Shown piece by piece: positions 30,389 to 39,189 of a stretch of DNA of 64,000 nt. Position numbers and translations under genes: made by a program. The DNA comes from an uncultured Raoultella sp. (GTDB taxonomy: Bacteria > Pseudomonadota > Gammaproteobacteria > Enterobacterales > Enterobacteriaceae). The first letter of the stretch is position 1; each line of letters begins with the position of its first letter. The DNA is taken from NCBI GenBank assembly GCA_900759445.1, contig CAAEVH010000037.1:69758-133757 (forward strand). Direction: 5' to 3'. The notes beneath the pieces were generated by a model. The model saw only the letters and a program-made list of their open reading frames with translations, was not told the DNA's origin and made no database searches.

Positions 30389-30649
30389 TTATTTATAGAT
30401 AACCGCGGTACCGCTAATTTTGTTGTTGGTGTTGGCGGAAGTGATGCTGTAACCAGTCGCACCAGCGGCTTGCGCTTTTTCAGCCAGTTTGGCTTCCAGA
30501 CCATCCAGAGTCGTTGCGCCTTCAGCAGAGACCACGCCAATTTTGTTCATGCTTTCAGCCTGAGACGGGCTAACCGGCTGAGCGGCGAAAGCGCCAAAGG
30601 ACAGAGTAGTAAGGGCAATAGCAGCGGCAGCATATTTAATGGTTTTCAT
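30389..30649 (-). CDS. ybiJ: YbiJ, small periplasmic DUF1471 (YhcN/BhsA-like) protein
   Basis: 86 residues: signal peptide (MKTIKYAAAAIALTTLSFG, cleavage probably after AFA near 22), then a DUF1471 domain with the family features MNKIGVVSAEGATTLDGLE, AEKA, YSITSA and a terminal GTAVIYK. Family members are stress-induced and affect biofilm, copper or peroxide response; the exact role of YbiJ is unknown. The start at 30649 matches the E. coli protein; the longer frame upstream lacks a signal peptide at its N-terminus. A 9-bp inverted repeat covers its ribosome site (see findings). Confidence 0.93.
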   Translation of the reverse strand: MKTIKYAAAAIALTTLSFGAFAAQPVSPSQAESMNKIGVVSAEGATTLDGLEAKLAEKAQAAGATGYSITSANTNNKISGTAVIYK

Positions 30650-30934
30650 AGTTAATCTCTCGCAGGTTATTTTGTTAAGAGGACGATGTTCCGTCGATGT
30701 GATAAGTATCACGCTTTTTTGCGAGAGATAAAATCGAAGGAAATTAACAGTCTTCATCGATTTTTTTGAATGATTATTAATTTATTGAATATTAATAAAT
30801 TATTTCGTGGTGGGATGGCCGAAGAGACTCCAGCGGGGTGCAGAACGTATTCAGGGCACATTTTGCCACTTTTTTGGCCGAAAAACGTGCGCGAAAAGAT
30901 AATGCTTTCTGTGGTAATGAAAGGTAAAGGAAGG
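30650..30934. promoter_or_regulatory. AT-rich upstream region of ybiJ
   Basis: 285 bp. Holds an inverted repeat ATCTCTCGC (30655-30663) / GCGAGAGAT (30721-30729) in the ybiJ leader, an internal small hairpin GTGATA/TATCAC, and a palindrome AATTTATT/AATAAATT (30779-30786 with 30794-30801) in a very AT-rich stretch that could bind H-NS or a regulator. No gene seen. Confidence 0.45.
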
Positions 30935-31201
30935 TCAGCGTAGCTGGCTGTCCTTGGAGCCACGGCGATTATATCCTGAAAATGTATTGTTATGTAAATC
31001 TTTCTCCTGTTGGCACCTCACGCAGTATCTGACCCCCGGGATCGCCTTTCTTCGGGCTTCGGGAATCGGCTCTCCGCATTCATCACAAAATTTGTGGCTC
31101 TCTCCGCTGGGTAGGGCGTTTCTCGCCCGTGCGACCGCATCGTCAACGGTGCTGTCGATCTGATCCTGAACTGCGCCATCATTTGCCCAACCTGATGCCA
31201 T
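30935..31201 (-). CDS. ybiI: YbiI, DksA/TraR-type zinc finger protein
   Basis: 88 residues, same as E. coli YbiI. The C4 zinc finger is CDECGEP...YCVRCQQ, preceded by an alpha-helical region MASGWANDGAVQDQIDSTVDDAVARAR. Short TraR/DksA relatives can bind the secondary channel of RNA polymerase, but YbiI lacks the long coiled-coil of DksA, so its action is unknown. The start at 31201 follows GGAGGTG closely; an upstream frame to 31231 is unsupported. Confidence 0.93.
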   Translation of the reverse strand: MASGWANDGAVQDQIDSTVDDAVARARNALPSGESHKFCDECGEPIPEARRKAIPGVRYCVRCQQEKDLHNNTFSGYNRRGSKDSQLR

Positions 31202-31233
31202 GATGCACCTCCTCACTGTTGTTACTGTCATTA

Positions 31234-31433
31234 TATACCCTGACTTATGCGAGTTGCAGAAAGGCGACGCCGCCGAGCCCTCCGGGCGCTTACTTTGCTA
31301 AATGGCTGGGATGAGCGGCCAATCTGTCCGGAACAGATTTGAACGCTGCTCTGCGGCGGCTCGTATGGGTGAGGCTTATTGGGAAGTAGAGTCACGAAGC
31401 CAACGTGCAGGCAACTTGAGTATGCCGGGTAGA
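31234..31433. repeat. ERIC element with internal insertion
   Basis: Begins TATACCCTGACTTATGCGAG and ends near AACTTGAGTATGCCGGGTAGA, the two ends of the enterobacterial repetitive intergenic consensus; the core GGCGCTTACTTTGCTAAATG and GGGATGAGCG blocks are recognisable. The element spans about 200 bp instead of the canonical 127 bp; the extra roughly 70 bp follow GGGATGAGCG and include a small hairpin AATCTGT/ACAGATT. ERIC copies with internal insertions of about this size have been described in enterobacteria. Confidence 0.75.
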
Positions 31434-31468
31434 GTGAAGATGGGGGCAAAAATGAGTCTGGCAAGGGC

Positions 31469-32146
31469 TCAGATTTCCGACCAGTCCCGCAGCAGGTTAT
31501 GGTACAGATTAAGTAGCGATAGCACCTCGTCACTCTCGCCGTGGCGGCTCTTCAGAGTCTGAATATTCCGATCCAACTCGAACAGCATGCTGCGGCGTTT
31601 GTCATCGCGGATCATCGACTGGACCCACAGGAAAGAAGCCACGCGCACGCCCTGGGTCACTGGCGTCACGCAGTGCAGGCTGCTTGACGGGTAGAGTACC
31701 AGGTCGCCCGCCGGCAGCTTGACCGTATGCTGACCATAGGTGTCGTTTACCACCAGCTCACCGCCTTCATAACTCTCAGGCGCGCTGAGGAACAGGGTGG
31801 CAGAAAGGTCGGTACGCATCCAGCCGCCCTGGGCCTGACTGCGCACCGCGCCGTCAACGTGAAAACCGTAGGTCTCACTCTGCTGATAGCGGTTAAACAG
31901 CGGGCTGGAGAGGGTTTTAGGCAGTGCGGCGGCGAAGAACAGTGAACTGCGGTTGAGCGCCGCGAGGACTCTGTTCTGCAGTTCGCCGTACAGCGGACTG
32001 CGGGTATCGACCTGCTGATTTTTTTTCACCAGCGCGCCCTGATCGCCGGTGGTGGCTCGCCCGTCAACCCAGTCGGCCTGCTGCAGCTGCGCGCGAAAAT
32101 CGTCAACTTCCTGCGGGCTGAGAACGGCGGGGATATGGTACATCAT
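31469..32146 (-). CDS. ybiX: Fe(II)/2-oxoglutarate-dependent PKHD-type hydroxylase YbiX
   Basis: 225 residues, same length as E. coli YbiX. The iron ligands are the HVD pair in YGFHVDGAV and the His in [10 protein letters not shown], with the Arg that binds 2-oxoglutarate in GVRVAS. Substrate unknown; linkage to fiu is conserved, and the related piuC gene pairs with siderophore receptors, suggesting a role in iron acquisition. It lies 45 bp downstream of fiu on the same strand; a GGGGCG/CGCCCC hairpin at 32168-32183 sits between them. Confidence 0.95.
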   Translation of the reverse strand: MMYHIPAVLSPQEVDDFRAQLQQADWVDGRATTGDQGALVKKNQQVDTRSPLYGELQNRVLAALNRSSLFFAAALPKTLSSPLFNRYQQSETYGFHVDGAVRSQAQGGWMRTDLSATLFLSAPESYEGGELVVNDTYGQHTVKLPAGDLVLYPSSSLHCVTPVTQGVRVASFLWVQSMIRDDKRRSMLFELDRNIQTLKSRHGESDEVLSLLNLYHNLLRDWSEI

Positions 32147-32191
32147 CGTTGTTTCTCCTCAAGAAACGGGGCGTTGCCGCCCCGCCGTGGA

Positions 32192-34480
32192 TTAGAAATG
32201 CACGTTGGCAGTCAGCAGGAAAGTACGCGGTTCGCCTGGATGATAACGGTAGCCGCTCTTGTTGATTGAGGCGACATAATGGGTATCGAACAGGTTATAG
32301 ACGTTCAGCTGCAGATCGACGTTACGGTTGATACGATAGCCCACTTTCGCATCAGCCACCCAGTAGCCTTCGGTGGAGGACGGCGTACCGACGGCGCCGT
32401 CGCTGCCGCGATGCATGCTGCCGATATAGCGAGCGCCTGCGCCAAGGGCGATAGCATCGGTTGCCTGGTACTGGCTCCAGAGGGTAAAGGCGTGTTCCGG
32501 CGTGTACGGCAGCGCGCTGGTGCCGTCCTGGGCGATATTGCTGCCTTCACGGACGCTGGCGTGCTGCTGGGTATATCCGCCGATGACCTGCCAGTCCGGG
32601 GTGATATTACCGGCCAGAGACAGCTCATAACCTTCAACGCGTTTTTTACCGTACTGCGAATAGGTGCCGTCGTCGTTTTGCTCGACTTCGTTCTCAATAT
32701 CGGTACGGAAAAGCGCAGCCGTCAGCAGCAGACGTTTATCCATCAGCTCCCACTTGGTACCGACTTCGCTGGTCTTCGCTTTCTGCGGTTTAAAATCGGT
32801 ACGGTTGGCGCTATTCCCGGTACCGCTTTGGGCCAGGGCAAAGTTATTGCCGCCCGGAGGCTGCTGGGAGATCGCATAGTTGACGTAAACGTTGCCGCTG
32901 TCGGTCAGGTGGTACAGCGCACCGGCTTTCCAGTTCACCAGATTGCCGCTGGTGGAGGTATCAACCGTGGTGACCGGGCTGTTTTTCACCACGCCGTCCG
33001 GGCAGGCAACCGCACCGCGGCCGGTGCCGCCGCACAGGCTGGCGCTGTCATATTTTGTCTGGTAGTTATCCAGACGGATGCCGCCGTTCAGCTCGAAATC
33101 ATGGGTAATCTGCAGAGTATCGAAGGCATAAACGCCGAAGGTATCCGTCTGCCCGTTGGCGTTGGCGCCGCTGCGGTCCAGACCGCCAATAGAGATGTTG
33201 CTATTGGGATGGTAAATATTGACCGCCGGAGGCGTAATGGGATAAACGCCGTAGTTGGTCTGCGTTTCCCGGGTCAGCTCGAAACCGGTGCTGATGTCAT
33301 GCCCGATCGAACCGGTATAGAATTTTGAGGTCAGGTTGGTCTGGTTGGTCAGAATTTTATTACTGACGTCTTTGGTGTTCGCCAGACGCGACCAGGTCCA
33401 GGTGCCGACATCGTTCGGATCCGGCTGGGTGATGTTGGTTGCGCCGCCCATCACTGCGGTTAGCAGATAATCCTGTTTCACGCGCGACCAGCGGGTGGTG
33501 TTGCGAAGGGTGGTGTTATCGCTCAGGTCGTGCTCGAAGCGCATGGTCACCGTATCGGTGGTGGAGTCGTCGTAGTCGGAATCCGTCCCGTAGAAGTTGC
33601 TGGTGGCGACCTTACCCGAGTGATTGAGCGCCGCGGTGCCAGGAGTTGGCGCGGAGTACCCCGGCAGACCAATGGTCGGGATACCTCCGTCCGGCGTGTT
33701 GTGCTGGGTCACATGCAGATAGTTCAGGTACAGACGGTTCTCAGTACCGAGACCAAACGCGGCCGATGGCGCGATACCGTAACGCTCATTTTTGACGTTA
33801 TCGCGGCCGGCATCATGGGTTTTTTCGCCCATCAGGTTCAGACGCACGGCGCTGGTTTCGCCGATGGCTTCATTGATATCGAGCGTACCGCGACGGAACC
33901 AGGCGCTGCCAGCGCTGACGGAGGCATCGATACCGGAGTCCAGACGCGGCTGTTTGCTGATCATATTGATTGAGCCGGTTGGAGCGCTACGGCCGTAGTC
34001 AGAACCCGACGGGCCTTTAATCACTTCCACTTGTTCGGTGTTAAAGGTATCGCGGGTCACGCTGCCGATATCGCGGACACCATCGACATAGATGCTGTTA
34101 GAGGTATCGGCTCCACGCATATAAATGGTGTCGCCGGTCGACGAGCTGCCGTTTTCCCCGGCATAGAAGGCTCCGACGCCGGGAACGTTTTTCAACGCAT
34201 CGGTCAAATTAGTCACGCCCTGATCTTTCATCACCTGCTCGGAGACCACGGTGACCGTACGGGTGGTATCGGCAATCGGGCGGGAAAATTTGGGGTCGGC
34301 AGATTGCGTAGGGGCATACAGAGAGGGAGCCTGCGCTTCCACCACCAGCGTTTCACCGCCATTTTGTTCAGTGCCGTCTGCGGCCAGAGCCAGGCCTGTC
34401 GGCGACAGACTCAGACACATGCCGGTAAAGATCGTCAGCGAGCTAAAACTGCTGAACGGTAAATTTTGTTTTTTGTCCAT
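32192..34480 (-). CDS. fiu: Catecholate siderophore TonB-dependent receptor Fiu
   Basis: 762 residues: signal peptide to about residue 34, plug domain with the TonB-dependent pattern (GETLVVEAQAPSLYAP then ADTTRTVTVVSEQVMKDQG and NVPGVGAFYAGENG), and a 22-strand barrel ending in HPGEPRTFLLTANVHF with the terminal aromatic. Fiu imports Fe3+ complexes of monomeric catechols and takes up catechol-bearing antibiotics and some colicins. The start at 34480 (MDKKQNLPFSSF) is chosen by homology; the ribosome site is weak. A strong Fur site lies about 105 bp upstream. Confidence 0.96.
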   Translation of the reverse strand: MDKKQNLPFSSFSSLTIFTGMCLSLSPTGLALAADGTEQNGGETLVVEAQAPSLYAPTQSADPKFSRPIADTTRTVTVVSEQVMKDQGVTNLTDALKNVPGVGAFYAGENGSSSTGDTIYMRGADTSNSIYVDGVRDIGSVTRDTFNTEQVEVIKGPSGSDYGRSAPTGSINMISKQPRLDSGIDASVSAGSAWFRRGTLDINEAIGETSAVRLNLMGEKTHDAGRDNVKNERYGIAPSAAFGLGTENRLYLNYLHVTQHNTPDGGIPTIGLPGYSAPTPGTAALNHSGKVATSNFYGTDSDYDDSTTDTVTMRFEHDLSDNTTLRNTTRWSRVKQDYLLTAVMGGATNITQPDPNDVGTWTWSRLANTKDVSNKILTNQTNLTSKFYTGSIGHDISTGFELTRETQTNYGVYPITPPAVNIYHPNSNISIGGLDRSGANANGQTDTFGVYAFDTLQITHDFELNGGIRLDNYQTKYDSASLCGGTGRGAVACPDGVVKNSPVTTVDTSTSGNLVNWKAGALYHLTDSGNVYVNYAISQQPPGGNNFALAQSGTGNSANRTDFKPQKAKTSEVGTKWELMDKRLLLTAALFRTDIENEVEQNDDGTYSQYGKKRVEGYELSLAGNITPDWQVIGGYTQQHASVREGSNIAQDGTSALPYTPEHAFTLWSQYQATDAIALGAGARYIGSMHRGSDGAVGTPSSTEGYWVADAKVGYRINRNVDLQLNVYNLFDTHYVASINKSGYRYHPGEPRTFLLTANVHF

Positions 34481-34584
34481 TTCAATAAGCAACTTATAGT
34501 TTTAATTAAAGCCATCACAACCGCAGGCACAGCGATGCCGGGCCCCGACCGCTGCAGGTGATTTGTTAAAATAGCAATGCGTTT

Positions 34585-34609
34585 GATAATGATTTTGATA
34601 ACTATTATC
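34585..34609. promoter_or_regulatory. Fur box upstream of fiu
   Basis: GATAATGATTTTGATAACTATTATC contains overlapping GATAAT-type hexamers in both orientations (quoted halves: GATAATGATTTTG and GATAACTATTATC), matching the Fur 6-1-6 arrangement and allowing two overlapping dimers. Predicts iron repression of fiu-ybiX. Confidence 0.85.
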
Positions 34610-34751
34610 AAATGACGGCAAATTTTTATCACTCGTTGATAAAAAAATAAATACATTTCTTTACGTGAACTGCATTTTTTCTACATAAACGGCAGCCGTC
34701 GGGCCATAGGGGCGGGACCCTGATGGGTTCCGACCCGTGCAGAGCGGTGGA

Positions 34752-35018
34752 TTATTTATAGATAATGGCGGTACCGGACATTTTATTCGCGCTGCTGGCG
34801 GAGTTGATTCGCCAGGCTATCGCCCCTTTTTGGTGGGCTTTTTCCGCCAGTTTCGCCTGCAGATCATCCAGATTGCTGGCGCCGGAGGCGGAGACGGTGC
34901 CTGCCGGGCGTAGCGGACCGCTCTCGGCGATAGACGGCGGAGGTGAGATCCCGGCCTGGGCAATAAAAGAGGTGGCGGCAATCGTGATTGCGGTGAGTAA
35001 CAGCAGCGTTCTTTTCAT
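34752..35018 (-). CDS. mcbA: McbA-like periplasmic DUF1471 protein
   Basis: 88 residues: signal peptide (MKRTLLLLTAITIAATSF, cleavage after AQA near 24) and a DUF1471 domain with LRPAGTVSASGASNLDDLQ, AEKA, WRINSAS and terminal SGTAIIYK, very close to E. coli McbA (YbiM), which lies in the same place beside fiu. In E. coli, McbA is repressed by McbR (YncC) and prevents mucoid overproduction of colanic acid. ATG at 35018 with GAGGA upstream is preferred over other in-frame starts. Confidence 0.88.
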   Translation of the reverse strand: MKRTLLLLTAITIAATSFIAQAGISPPPSIAESGPLRPAGTVSASGASNLDDLQAKLAEKAHQKGAIAWRINSASSANKMSGTAIIYK

Positions 35019-35173
35019 GAGCATATCCTCATTAACCGCATGGGACATACTTTAAGTTTAGGCCTTTACGGCAGGATAGACAGGGTAAAAAACTGAAGAC
35101 AAACAACATCTTTTTTGAATAAACGGCGGCCCGACCAGGCGCGCGCCGTGGGCCGGGCAGAAGAACAAACGGC

Positions 35174-35788
35174 TTAGCGAGCGTCCGGGCGGATCAGGTC
35201 GAAACGCAGATTTTCATCGATAGTGTAATAGGCGCTCGGCCCACCGGCGCGGAGAATCGGCCTGGCCTTAGCGGTCTGATAGACGCCATTTTCCAGTAAC
35301 GACTCATCGATATGGACTGCGACCACTTCACCCAGCACCAGCCAGCTATCGACAGGCTCGCCATCGGCACGAGTCAGGCGAATACACTGGGAGAGCCGAC
35401 ATTCGAAGTTCACCGGGCTTTCCGCGACCCGCGGGGCGGCGACCATCCGGCTGGCGGCGGGAGTCAGCCCGGCACGGGCAAATTCATCTTCGTCGCGAGG
35501 GATGCTGGCGGAGGTTTCGTTCATCGCTTCAGCCAAAGGGCGGGTGGCCAGATTCCAGACAAACTCTTTGGTTTCGATAATATTCTGTACACTGTCTTTC
35601 CAGCCGCTGCTGGCAAAACCGATAATCGGCGGCCGATAGTTAAAACAGTTAAAGAAGCTATAGGGGGCAAGATTGCGATGACCTGCGGCGTCCAGAGAGG
35701 CGATCCAGCCGATCGGGCGTGGGCCGATAATCGCGTTAAGCGGGTCGTGCGGCAGGCCATGTCCCTGTGAAGGTTGATAGAAATACAT
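35174..35788 (-). CDS. Flavin reductase-like (FMN-binding split barrel) protein
   Basis: 204 residues. The PRPIGWIASLDAAGHRNLAPYSFF opening region, GFASSGWKDSVQNI and the VNFECRLSQ strand are typical of the flavin-reductase-like domain family (PF01613-type), which binds FMN and reduces flavin or serves as oxidoreductase. Not part of the E. coli gene order here as I recall it. Divergent from rlmF with a 95-bp gap. Its substrate and partner are unknown. Confidence 0.8.
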   Translation of the reverse strand: MYFYQPSQGHGLPHDPLNAIIGPRPIGWIASLDAAGHRNLAPYSFFNCFNYRPPIIGFASSGWKDSVQNIIETKEFVWNLATRPLAEAMNETSASIPRDEDEFARAGLTPAASRMVAAPRVAESPVNFECRLSQCIRLTRADGEPVDSWLVLGEVVAVHIDESLLENGVYQTAKARPILRAGGPSAYYTIDENLRFDLIRPDAR

Positions 35789-35883
35789 AGAGCACCCGTA
35801 ACCGAATGAGAGATATCCAGACTCCCTTATTTACCGCGCCGCCGTCAACGGGTATCTTACGCGGCTGTTCAAAGGAGATTGCC

Positions 35884-36804
35884 ATGAAAGCCCAGAAACC
35901 GGGGTTACACCCGCGTAACCGTCATCATCAACGTTATGATTTGCCCGCGCTATGCCAGGCTCACCCTGAGCTGCAAGGCTTTATCACCCTTAATCCGGTG
36001 GGCGAGCAGACCATCGATTTTGCTAACCCGCTGGCGGTGAAGGCGCTGAATAAGGCGCTGCTGGCGCATTTTTACGCGGTGAAACACTGGGATATTCCGG
36101 ACGGCTTCTTATGCCCGCCGGTACCGGGAAGAGCGGATTATATTCACCACCTGGCCGACCTGCTGGCGCTGGATACCGGCACCATTCCTGAAAATGCCAG
36201 CATTCTGGATGTCGGCACCGGCGCAAACTTAATCTATCCGCTGATTGGTGCGCATGAGTACGGCTGGCGTTTTACCGGCAGCGAAATTAGCCCGGAAGCG
36301 ATCGCCAGCGCCCAGGCGATCATCAACGCTAACCCGGGACTCAGCCGCCAGATTCGCCTGCGTCGACAGAAAGAGAGTGGGGCAATCTTTAGCGGCATTA
36401 TTCATAAAAATGAGTGTTTTGATGCGACGTTATGCAACCCGCCATTCCACGATTCTGCTGCCAGCGCGCAGGCCGGCGGCGAGCGTAAGCGTCGGAACCT
36501 GGGGCTGGGGGCGGACAGCGTGATGAACTTCGGCGGCCAACAGCAGGAGCTGTGGTGCGAAGGCGGTGAAGTGGCGTTCATTACGCAGATGATCCGCGAA
36601 AGCCAGCAGTTTGGTCGCCAGGTGAAATGGTTCACCTCACTGGTGTCGCGCGGCGATAATCTGCCGCCGCTTTATCGTGCGCTGACCGAAGCCGGCGCGG
36701 TGAAGGTGGTGAAAAAAGAGATGGCCCAGGGACAGAAGCAGAGTCGCTTTATCGCCTGGACCTTCATGGATGAGGCTAAACGCCGCCGTCCGCTGGCACG
36801 CTAA
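35884..36804 (+). CDS. rlmF: 23S rRNA (adenine1618-N6)-methyltransferase RlmF
   Basis: 306 residues. SAM-dependent enzyme that makes m6A1618 in 23S rRNA. Motif I is [14 protein letters not shown] and the catalytic motif IV is CNPPFHDS. The basic N-terminus [19 protein letters not shown] likely contacts rRNA. The ATG at 35884 follows AAAGGAGATTGCC; an upstream frame from 35806 would add 26 residues not present in E. coli RlmF. Confidence 0.96.
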   Translation: MKAQKPGLHPRNRHHQRYDLPALCQAHPELQGFITLNPVGEQTIDFANPLAVKALNKALLAHFYAVKHWDIPDGFLCPPVPGRADYIHHLADLLALDTGTIPENASILDVGTGANLIYPLIGAHEYGWRFTGSEISPEAIASAQAIINANPGLSRQIRLRRQKESGAIFSGIIHKNECFDATLCNPPFHDSAASAQAGGERKRRNLGLGADSVMNFGGQQQELWCEGGEVAFITQMIRESQQFGRQVKWFTSLVSRGDNLPPLYRALTEAGAVKVVKKEMAQGQKQSRFIAWTFMDEAKRRRPLAR

Positions 36805-36814
36805 GAATGATGCG

Positions 36815-36836
36815 TCCGGGCGGTCTGGCGCCCGGA
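36815..36836. terminator. Hairpin between convergent rlmF and ybiO
   Basis: TCCGGGCG (36815-36822) pairs with CGCCCGGA (36829-36836) across a six-base loop, 10 bp after the rlmF stop. No T-run; probable REP-like or bidirectional terminator. Confidence 0.5.
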
Positions 36837-36854
36837 ATGTGCTCTGCGCCGTGG

Positions 36855-39071
36855 CTATAGCGTCGGTTCTGCGGGCGCCGCTGGTGGTGCGGCGATGGGC
36901 GCAGGAGCCGGCAGAACCTGGTAGGTTTGCACGGGCGCCCGTACTCCGGCGAGATCGAAATGTTTCTTCACCTGCGTATCGAGCGCAAAGCGTACCGTCC
37001 ACTGCTTCAGCGGCAGAGTGGTGAAGGTGACTCGCAGGGTAAATGCCGTATTGCTCAGGCCGACCAGCCCGGCAAATGACGGCTCGCCAATCACCAGCCC
37101 GCGAATCTCCTCCTGATCCATCACGTCGGCAACCGCGTTTTTCAGCGCCTGACCGGCTTTATCCAGATCCTCCTGTCTGTCGACATCGTAGTTGGCAACC
37201 ACTGAGCCGATGCCGCGCACGAAGTTGGCGAAGGTGGTAATCGAGGACCACGGGATAATATGGTAAGCGCCGGTGTCCTGGCGCACCCCCACGGAACGGA
37301 TCGACATCCGTTCCACCGTGCCGGTTAACGGGCCGATGGTCACCAGGTCACCGGTATTCATCCCGTTCTCAAACTGGATAAAAATACCGGTGATAATATC
37401 TTTTACCAGCGTCTGGGCGCCGAACGAAATGGCCAGCCCCAGCGCACCGGCGCCGGCCAGCAGCGGCGCAATGTTCACCCCCACTTCGGAGAGCAGGATC
37501 ATCGCCGTGATGGTGCTGATAATGACCGCCAGCGCGTTACGGAATAACGTCAGCAGCGTACGGGCACGAGCGCCCGGTAGCGGGCGGCCGTGAATGTCTG
37601 AGGCCAGGCGGTTTTCTATCAGGCTGGCGAGCAGCGTCCAGCCGATGGCGGAGAAGAACAGAATCAGCGCGATGCGAATCAGCACATCCACCGCTTTTTG
37701 CCCGGCGCCGTGTTGCATCCAGTTCCAGAAATCAAACAGTCCCCAGGCGCTTAGCAGCAGCATAATCGCCACGCAGACCACTAAAATTCGCGCCACTTTG
37801 AGCGCGACGGAGATCCAGCCGTTTAGCCGCTTCTGCAGCTCGGGATAGTTACGCTGGGTCTGCGGCGACAGGGTAATGGTTTTCGCTATCCAGCGTGACA
37901 AGATGCCGGAGAGCAGCGCGGCGGCGCCGATAATCGCCAGACTGCGTACCGTGGCCCCCATCATAAACTTCAGGCTGTTGCCGGGGTCGAAAAGGGAAAA
38001 GAAAAACAGCACGATAAAGTAGAGGCAGGCCAGCCAGTGCCAGATAAGCGCAAAGGCGCGGATAAACAGACTGAAGAAGGCCAGCGAGCGGTCTGCCAGG
38101 TGCAGCAGTCCCTGAGTAATCCGCGTTTTATTACGGAAGATCAGATACAGCGCCCAGAGGGTGATACACAGCATAATGACCACATTCGCCAGTGCGCCGA
38201 CCTGAACGTTGACCTGATTGGAGATAATCGGCACCGCGACGATCAGGCCGTAGCCAATCAGGCTGCTCAGCGCGCTCAGGCGCAGGTTCCAGTACTTCGC
38301 GCTCTCATCGCTGAGGTTAAACGGCCTCAGCTCCGTTACCCGCGGACAGAAAATCAGCCGCAGAATCGCTTTAAAAAACTCAATCAAGGCGAAGGCATTC
38401 AGAAACAGGCTTTGCTGAAAGGCGATAGTCCGGCTCCCGCCATTAAACCGATCGCTGAGCATCTGGCCAACAAACAGCGTCAACGCTAGCAGGAGGAGAT
38501 CGAAGATAAACGCGCCGGCGATGGTGGCCGGGAGCTGCAGCCAGTTACCGCGATCGTGATTTTTGCGCCGTCCCCACTGACCCATTTTGCGATACAGCGG
38601 CAGCGCGGCGAGGCGGACCAGCCACCAGAAGGCGAATACCAGCACGGCCAGCAGCAGGAAATGGCCGGCGGCGTTGCGAAAGGTTTCGGCATGAAACGGC
38701 TTATGCGCAGAGGCGGTAATATTGCGCCACAGCTGAGAAAAACGCGCAGCAAAGCGTTCACCGTACTCGCGGCTCACCTGGGTGACGTTTTCCAGTACCG
38801 TCCGTTCATCTTTCTCTTCCGGCGGCGTCAGCTTTGGCGCGCTGGCCGGCGGCGGCGTGGCGGCGGCAGAACGCAGCTGGTCGATTAATTCCTTACGGGC
38901 GGCCTCGTTATCCAGCACGTCAGCCAGCGCCGCATAGGCGGCCTTTTTTTTCTCGAGGTCTGGTTCACTGCTGGCGGGTTGTTCAGCGGTCGCGGCCGGG
39001 ACACCGGGCAGTGTGGCGGCCGAAAGCGGGGCGGTAAACAGCGTAGCAAGCAGTAACAGGATCCACGGCAC
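36855..39071 (-). CDS. ybiO: Moderate-conductance mechanosensitive channel YbiO (MscS family)
   Basis: 738 residues: signal peptide, periplasmic domain (about 30-130), many transmembrane helices, and the MscS core near the C-terminus with GAGALGLAISFGAQTLVKDIITGIFIQ, the pore helix and beta-domain, then a Pro/Ala-rich tail. Opens under membrane tension in hypo-osmotic shock. I choose the GTG at 39071 (MPWILLLLATLF) because GGAGG lies six bases upstream and it lines up with E. coli MRWILFILF; an ATG at 39083 would begin before that ribosome site and add MEAP. Confidence 0.9.
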   Translation of the reverse strand: MPWILLLLATLFTAPLSAATLPGVPAATAEQPASSEPDLEKKKAAYAALADVLDNEAARKELIDQLRSAAATPPPASAPKLTPPEEKDERTVLENVTQVSREYGERFAARFSQLWRNITASAHKPFHAETFRNAAGHFLLLAVLVFAFWWLVRLAALPLYRKMGQWGRRKNHDRGNWLQLPATIAGAFIFDLLLLALTLFVGQMLSDRFNGGSRTIAFQQSLFLNAFALIEFFKAILRLIFCPRVTELRPFNLSDESAKYWNLRLSALSSLIGYGLIVAVPIISNQVNVQVGALANVVIMLCITLWALYLIFRNKTRITQGLLHLADRSLAFFSLFIRAFALIWHWLACLYFIVLFFFSLFDPGNSLKFMMGATVRSLAIIGAAALLSGILSRWIAKTITLSPQTQRNYPELQKRLNGWISVALKVARILVVCVAIMLLLSAWGLFDFWNWMQHGAGQKAVDVLIRIALILFFSAIGWTLLASLIENRLASDIHGRPLPGARARTLLTLFRNALAVIISTITAMILLSEVGVNIAPLLAGAGALGLAISFGAQTLVKDIITGIFIQFENGMNTGDLVTIGPLTGTVERMSIRSVGVRQDTGAYHIIPWSSITTFANFVRGIGSVVANYDVDRQEDLDKAGQALKNAVADVMDQEEIRGLVIGEPSFAGLVGLSNTAFTLRVTFTTLPLKQWTVRFALDTQVKKHFDLAGVRAPVQTYQVLPAPAPIAAPPAAPAEPTL

Positions 39072-39157
39072 GGGCGCCTCCATCTCATTCCAAAACCATT
39101 AAGTATAGAGGCTGATAGCGAGAGAAGCGGCGTGGGATGTGTCTGGAAAGCGAAAGC

Positions 39158-39179
39158 GGCTCCCCGTATACGGGGAGCC
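39158..39179 (-). terminator. Terminator of the glnHPQ operon
   Basis: A perfect 22-bp palindrome, GGCTCCCCGTA then TACGGGGAGCC, 11 bp after the glnQ stop on the minus strand, followed by a moderately T-rich stretch (GCTTTCGCTTTCC). Confidence 0.7.
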
Positions 39180-39189
39180 TGGAGGGATA

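Noticed and set aside
31231..31533. 100-codon minus-strand frame between ybiI and ybiX
   Set aside because: The sequence is explained by the ERIC element, and the frame runs into ybiX without start signals.
32279..33328. 349-codon frame antisense to fiu
   Set aside because: Shadow of the fiu coding sequence; residue composition and lack of start signals argue against a gene.
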